Below, piece by piece: positions 60,912 through 64,000 of a DNA stretch of 64,000 nucleotides (positions within the stretch are counted from its first letter, which is position 1; the number at the start of each line of letters is the position of its first letter). The notes under the pieces were generated by a model. The model saw nothing but the letters and a program-made list of their open reading frames with translations, was not told the origin of the DNA and searched no databases. The stretch comes from Sporosarcina sp. ANT_H38 (GTDB taxonomy: Bacteria; Bacillota; Bacilli; Bacillales_A; Planococcaceae), in contig NZ_VOBC01000003.1 of NCBI RefSeq assembly GCF_008369195.1, positions 124,001 to 188,000 on the forward strand. Direction: 5' to 3'. Made by a program: the position numbers and the translations under genes.

Positions 60912-62636
60912 TTATGGCTTCTTTTCCATGAACTGTTCACAGGTATCTGGCGACGTTGGCTTACTATAATAATACCCTTGGCCCTCGCGACAACCTAATT
61001 CCGTCAGGATAGTCACTTGCTCTTCGCACTCAACACCTTCCGCAATCACGTTCAAGCCTACTGTATCTGCTAAAGTTACAATAGCCCTGACGATTGCCTG
61101 GCTATCTTCATTTAGATGTATATCTCGTACAAAGGACATATCGATTTTAATCGTATCAGCTGGTAGTTCTTTGATATAACTAAACGTACTATAACCTGTT
61201 CCGAAGTCATCGATGGACACCGTAATACCCAATGCCCTTATCTCACGAATTCTTCCCTGCATGTCTTCCCTATCAGCAAATGCACTTTCAGTTAATTCGA
61301 TTTCAATCAAATCTGTTGTAATACCCGTTTCATTAAGTATTGTCTTAATGGTATTCAAGATTGTCGGTTCTTCCAATTGTACTGCTGACATATTGACTGC
61401 AACACGAAAAGTCTTATATCCACTATCCTGCCATTTCTTTGCCTGTCCACAAGCTTCACGCAGCACCCATTCACCTAGAGGTATGATGATTTTTGTCTCT
61501 TCCGCCAGGGGAATGAACTTATCGGGTGGAATCCTGCCAAGATCAGGATGATTCCAGCGTACTAACGCTTCAACACCTATCATTTCTCCCGTCTTCAAGT
61601 TCACTTTAGGCTGATAATCAAGATGGAGATGACCCAGATGGACGCTTTTCCTCAACTCATTCTCCAGTAAGATTCGTTCCAATGTTTTGGAAGCTGTCCC
61701 AGGCTGGTACATCTCACATCCTCCGCCGCCATGCTCTCTGGCGATAGCAAGGGCTTTTTCCGCTTTCATTGCAAGCTCTGTAGGTTTTTTTGCATGTTCA
61801 GGGTATAAAGCAATCCCGAAACTTAAAGATGGAGTGTGCATTTGATCTTTTACTTCAATAGGTTCCTCAACATATCGCTTAACTTCTTTTGCCAACTGTT
61901 CAGCGTGTTGCGTATCATGTATATCTAACAAAAGTAATGCAAACTCATCACCCGAAAGTCTGCCAATAATAGTACTGTCTCTTAAAAACATCTTTAATCT
62001 CTTCGCAATGACGGACAATATATAATCTCCCGCCTCATGTCCAAGCGAATCATTAACATAGCGGAGACGGTCGACATTCATATAAACACAAGCACGATTT
62101 GTTCCCTGCTTTTTTGCCACTTCTATTTCTTGCTGGAACATCTTCTGAAATGACGTCCTATTAGGTAAGCTAGTTAGTTGATCATTATAAGCAAGATCAC
62201 GAATCATTCGCTCAGACTCTTTAATTTCAGTAATGTCATGGCGGATGGAAATATATTGATACGGCTTTCCTTTATCATTTAAAAACGGAACGATGGTCGT
62301 ATCGACCCAATAATAAGACCCATCTTTGGCTTTATTACAAATTTCACCATGCCATGTATTTCCCTGGCCTATTGTCGCCCACATCTCTTTGAAAAACTTC
62401 GAAGGATGAAAACCGGAATTGATAATCCGATGGTCGACTCCTATTAGTTCCTCCATGCTGTATTGTGCTATTTTCGTAAAAAGCTCGTTTACATATACTA
62501 TTTTTCCCGTACGGTCCGTAATAGCAACGATAGCTGACTGATCAAGAGCATAGGCAATGTCCCTCAGTATTTTCTCAGCACTATGACTACTATTATGGCG
62601 AATCAAATCATCTATCATTTTATTATCTACTTGCAT
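60912..62636 (-). CDS. PAS-GGDEF-EAL protein, probable c-di-GMP phosphodiesterase
   Basis: A 574-residue protein: PAS domain at about 28-140 (RTGKIVYVNELF, YYWVDTTIVPF), GGDEF-like domain at about 145-315 and EAL domain at about 325-565. The GGDEF loop is degenerate: SGDEF at 228-232, and the first metal aspartate is replaced by asparagine (MNVDR at 186-190), so cyclase activity is doubtful. The EAL domain has the EALVRW motif at 356-361 and the DDFGTGYS loop near 467, so c-di-GMP hydrolysis is likely. No membrane helices, so it is cytoplasmic. Confidence 0.9.
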   Translation of the reverse strand: MQVDNKMIDDLIRHNSSHSAEKILRDIAYALDQSAIVAITDRTGKIVYVNELFTKIAQYSMEELIGVDHRIINSGFHPSKFFKEMWATIGQGNTWHGEICNKAKDGSYYWVDTTIVPFLNDKGKPYQYISIRHDITEIKESERMIRDLAYNDQLTSLPNRTSFQKMFQQEIEVAKKQGTNRACVYMNVDRLRYVNDSLGHEAGDYILSVIAKRLKMFLRDSTIIGRLSGDEFALLLLDIHDTQHAEQLAKEVKRYVEEPIEVKDQMHTPSLSFGIALYPEHAKKPTELAMKAEKALAIAREHGGGGCEMYQPGTASKTLERILLENELRKSVHLGHLHLDYQPKVNLKTGEMIGVEALVRWNHPDLGRIPPDKFIPLAEETKIIIPLGEWVLREACGQAKKWQDSGYKTFRVAVNMSAVQLEEPTILNTIKTILNETGITTDLIEIELTESAFADREDMQGRIREIRALGITVSIDDFGTGYSTFSYIKELPADTIKIDMSFVRDIHLNEDSQAIVRAIVTLADTVGLNVIAEGVECEEQVTILTELGCREGQGYYYSKPTSPDTCEQFMEKKP

Positions 62637-62733
62637 AAAATCACCTCTTTCCCGAATAGCTATTTCAACATAACAAAGACTTCCGAAAATAATTATAACC
62701 CCATTTAGTCTACAATATATTCATTCTTTCGGG

Positions 62734-62825
62734 CTATATATGTTGAAATAAAGAATTCCATTGAATTCGAGACTGCGCTAGGGGTAACTCAGTTCATATC
62801 GACATATCATTTGATCAATATATAG
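62734..62825. repeat. Dispersed repeat, copy D (central hairpin missing)
   Basis: Left end CTATATATGTTGAAATAA; right end reading inward CTATATATTGATCAAATG, the clearest terminal inverted repeat in the set. The CTGCGCTAGGGG segment is joined straight to TAACTCAGTTCATAT. It lies between the PAS-GGDEF-EAL gene start and the tRNA terminator. Confidence 0.82.
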
Positions 62826-62848
62826 AATTAAATCTGGCTAAAAATAGA

Positions 62849-62880
62849 AAAAAACCCTTCTCGCTTATGCGAAAGGGGTT
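62849..62880 (-). terminator. Terminator of the tRNA operon
   Basis: On the minus strand AACCCCTTTCGC and GCGAGAAGGGTT pair around a short loop and are followed by a T-run. Confidence 0.75.
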
Positions 62881-62924
62881 AATAAAACTATTTGTAAATC
62901 ACATGGTTTGGTAAAGCAAGAAAA

Positions 62925-62999
62925 TGGCTGGGGTAGCTGGATTCGAACCAACGAGTGACGGAGTCAAAGTCCGTTGCCTTACCGCTTGGCTATACCCCA
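62925..62999 (-). tRNA. tRNA-Gln (anticodon TTG)
   Basis: Cloverleaf of 75 bases with encoded CCA. The acceptor TGGGGTA pairs with TACCCCA, and the anticodon loop CTTTGAC reads TTG. Last gene of the five-tRNA cluster. Confidence 0.95.
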
Positions 63000-63086
63000 T
63001 TAATAATTAAGGTTAACTCTTTTCAATGCTTTGCATATTTAACCTTTAAGGTTTACTCTTTTTAATGCTTTGCATTGAAAAAGTAT

Positions 63087-63170
63087 TGGTGGTGGGGGGC
63101 AGATTCGAACTGCCGAACCCGAAGGAGCGGATTTACAGTCCGCCGCGTTTAGCCACTTCGCTACCCCACC
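63087..63170 (-). tRNA. tRNA-Tyr (anticodon GTA)
   Basis: An 84-base tRNA with the long variable arm expected of tRNA-Tyr and an encoded CCA. The anticodon loop CTGTAAA reads GTA. Confidence 0.95.
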
Positions 63171-63256
63171 ATTTTTAAATATGTAAAACAAAATCTAAAA
63201 CCTTAAATTACTTTAAGGTAAACTATTTCCTACACTTCGTGTTGAAAAAGTTTTAA

Positions 63257-63328
63257 TGACCCCTACGGGATTCGAACCCGTGATACCGCCGTGAAAGGGC
63301 GGTGTCTTAACCGCTTGACCAAGGGGCC
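63257..63328 (-). tRNA. tRNA-Glu (anticodon TTC)
   Basis: Cloverleaf with acceptor GGCCCCT pairing with AGGGGTC and anticodon loop CTTTCAC (TTC). The CCA end is not encoded; the discriminator A is followed by TT, so CCA is added by the cell. Confidence 0.94.
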
Positions 63329-63423
63329 GCATTAAATATTCGTTCAGTCACGTACCAATTATCATGCTTGATTATCCCGACTTTAATGGGATTTCAGTTG
63401 CATCAACAAGAATTGAGTCGCTC

Positions 63424-63499
63424 TGGAGCTTCCAACCGGATTCGAACCGGTGACCTCTTCCTTACCATGGAAGCACTCTACCTACTGAGCTATGGAAGC
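63424..63499 (-). tRNA. tRNA-Thr (anticodon GGT)
   Basis: Cloverleaf with acceptor GCTTCC pairing with GGAAGC, encoded CCA, and anticodon loop ATGGTAA reading GGT. Confidence 0.94.
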
Positions 63500-63502
63500 A
63501 TA

Positions 63503-63577
63503 TGGCTCCGCAGGTAGGACTCGAACCTACGACCGATCGGTTAACAGCCGATTGCTCTACCACTGAGCTACTGCGGA
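63503..63577 (-). tRNA. tRNA-Asn (anticodon GTT)
   Basis: A 75-base cloverleaf with acceptor TCCGCAG pairing with CTGCGGA, encoded CCA, and anticodon loop CTGTTAA reading GTT. First gene transcribed in the cluster; only three bases separate it from tRNA-Thr. Confidence 0.95.
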
Positions 63578-63624
63578 ATAATAAATAATTAAAAAGTTTG
63601 TTCATGTCGTTCACGACAAATTCT

Positions 63625-63652
63625 ATTATAACAAAGTTATAATCTTTTTCAA
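63625..63652 (-). promoter_or_regulatory. Promoter of the tRNA cluster
   Basis: On the minus strand TTGAAA (63652-63647) and TATAAT (63630-63625) are 16 bases apart, about 47 bases before tRNA-Asn. A second pair TTGACA/TATTGT with an 18-base gap lies further upstream (63725-63696). Confidence 0.65.
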
Positions 63653-63771
63653 GACCTTTTTAAAAATTTGTTTTGTGCCCGACAGCAACTTGTATACAAT
63701 ATCATATCTTTCGCATATTTGTCAACACACTTTCATAAACTAAAATAGATTATGCAAAAAGGGGACAACAT

Positions 63772-64000
63772 ATGCGAAACAAGTACATGATCATCACCAT
63801 CATTTGCTGCGCGCTCTTCCTAAATCTTCTCGTTTTACCTAAACAACTTTCACTTGTATCTGTGTTTCGCGTAACGGAGAAGCCTGCCGTTATTGTACGC
63901 GGTTCTAACGGTTCTGCACTTACCGTGAATATTTCGTTCGGTGATGTAGAAGTGGAACAATGGATCCGTGAACTCAGTAAACCTTTTCCACTACTACTCG
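63772..64000 (+). CDS. Exported or membrane-anchored protein, partial (C-terminus off the window)
   Basis: The 76 residues visible begin MRNKYMIITIICCALFLNLL, a signal peptide or membrane anchor, followed by VFRVTEKPAVIVRGSNGSALTV and a VEQWIRELSKPFPLLL segment. It has the look of a secreted polysaccharide-deacetylase-related protein of Bacillales, but too little is seen for a firm call. Ribosome site AAAAGGGG precedes the ATG. Transcribed away from the tRNA cluster. Confidence 0.6.
   Translation, partial: MRNKYMIITIICCALFLNLLVLPKQLSLVSVFRVTEKPAVIVRGSNGSALTVNISFGDVEVEQWIRELSKPFPLLL

Noticed and set aside
1..64000. CRISPR arrays, rRNA genes, prophage structural genes, intact insertion sequences
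   Set aside because: None was seen on reading both strands; the only repeats found are the four hairpin elements and gene paralogues.

Overview
The window reads as chromosome of a low-to-moderate G+C, Gram-positive, Bacillus-like bacterium. The evidence is the sigW-rsiW-cdaA-cdaR-glmM block, a pstSCAB operon behind a Bacillus-type Pho box, sortase-free lipoproteins, strong AGGAGG ribosome sites, and families such as YwbE, YtoQ, TmrB, VanW, DUF3021 and CdaR. Protein wording and gene mix look most like Planococcaceae (for example Sporosarcina), but this is an impression, not a search result. No prophage, CRISPR array, rRNA or intact transposase was seen.

Layout. 1-6600 (minus): an envelope-stress/tellurite-type operon with three TerD proteins, TerC, an HpcH/HpaI-like lyase, a PRTase-TRSP protein and a StiP-like protein that runs off the left edge; it starts behind a promoter closely resembling the sigW promoter at 59.7 kb. 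6.6-12 kb (minus): a lipoprotein, then a packed array of small enzymes (two NUDIX, two GNAT including an AAC(6')-Ie-like one, a nucleotidyltransferase, DUF3977, GrpB, TmrB-like kinase, VanW). 12.2-14.6 kb (plus): ABC-2 transporter with a LytTR regulator and DUF3021 membrane protein. 14.6-24 kb (minus): LysE exporter, RlmI-type methyltransferase, DUF2339 membrane protein, YiiX-like protein, MerR regulators, and a stand-alone GyrI-like domain that is a duplicate of the C-terminal domain of its MerR neighbour. 23.6-27.9 kb: CstA-type transporter with a LytS/LytT two-component pair, probably for pyruvate. 28-35.8 kb: an uncharacterised helical protein, maltose/galactoside-type acetyltransferase, SDR, DMT transporter, nitronate monooxygenase, CopC/CopD copper proteins, and a membrane-tethered PstS-like protein. 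36.1-41 kb: hybrid histidine kinase, single-domain receiver and an HPt-REC-GGDEF-REC diguanylate cyclase, a likely phosphorelay into c-di-GMP. 41.3-50.6 kb: glycerate kinase with an SLC13 transporter, ArsR-type regulator with an MFS exporter, YwbE, a methyltransferase, an APH-fold kinase coupled to an amidohydrolase, YtoQ. 50.7-54.7 kb: Pho box and pstSCAB. 54.8-59.7 kb (minus): sigW, rsiW, cdaA, cdaR, glmM, linking envelope stress, c-di-AMP and cell-wall precursor synthesis. 59.9-62.6 kb: arginase and a PAS-GGDEF-EAL protein. 62.9-63.6 kb: five tRNA genes (Asn, Thr, Glu, Tyr, Gln). A partial exported protein starts at the right edge.

The most unusual things are (i) a dispersed, terminally inverted, hairpin-bearing repeat in four copies, two of which have lost exactly the central hairpin and one of which sits inside the ter operon; (ii) the MerR-GyrI gene, which keeps a near-perfect internal ribosome site and ATG that would yield a free 139-residue effector domain the same length as the neighbouring stand-alone paralogue; (iii) the two matching SigW-type promoters that tie the ter operon to the sigW locus.
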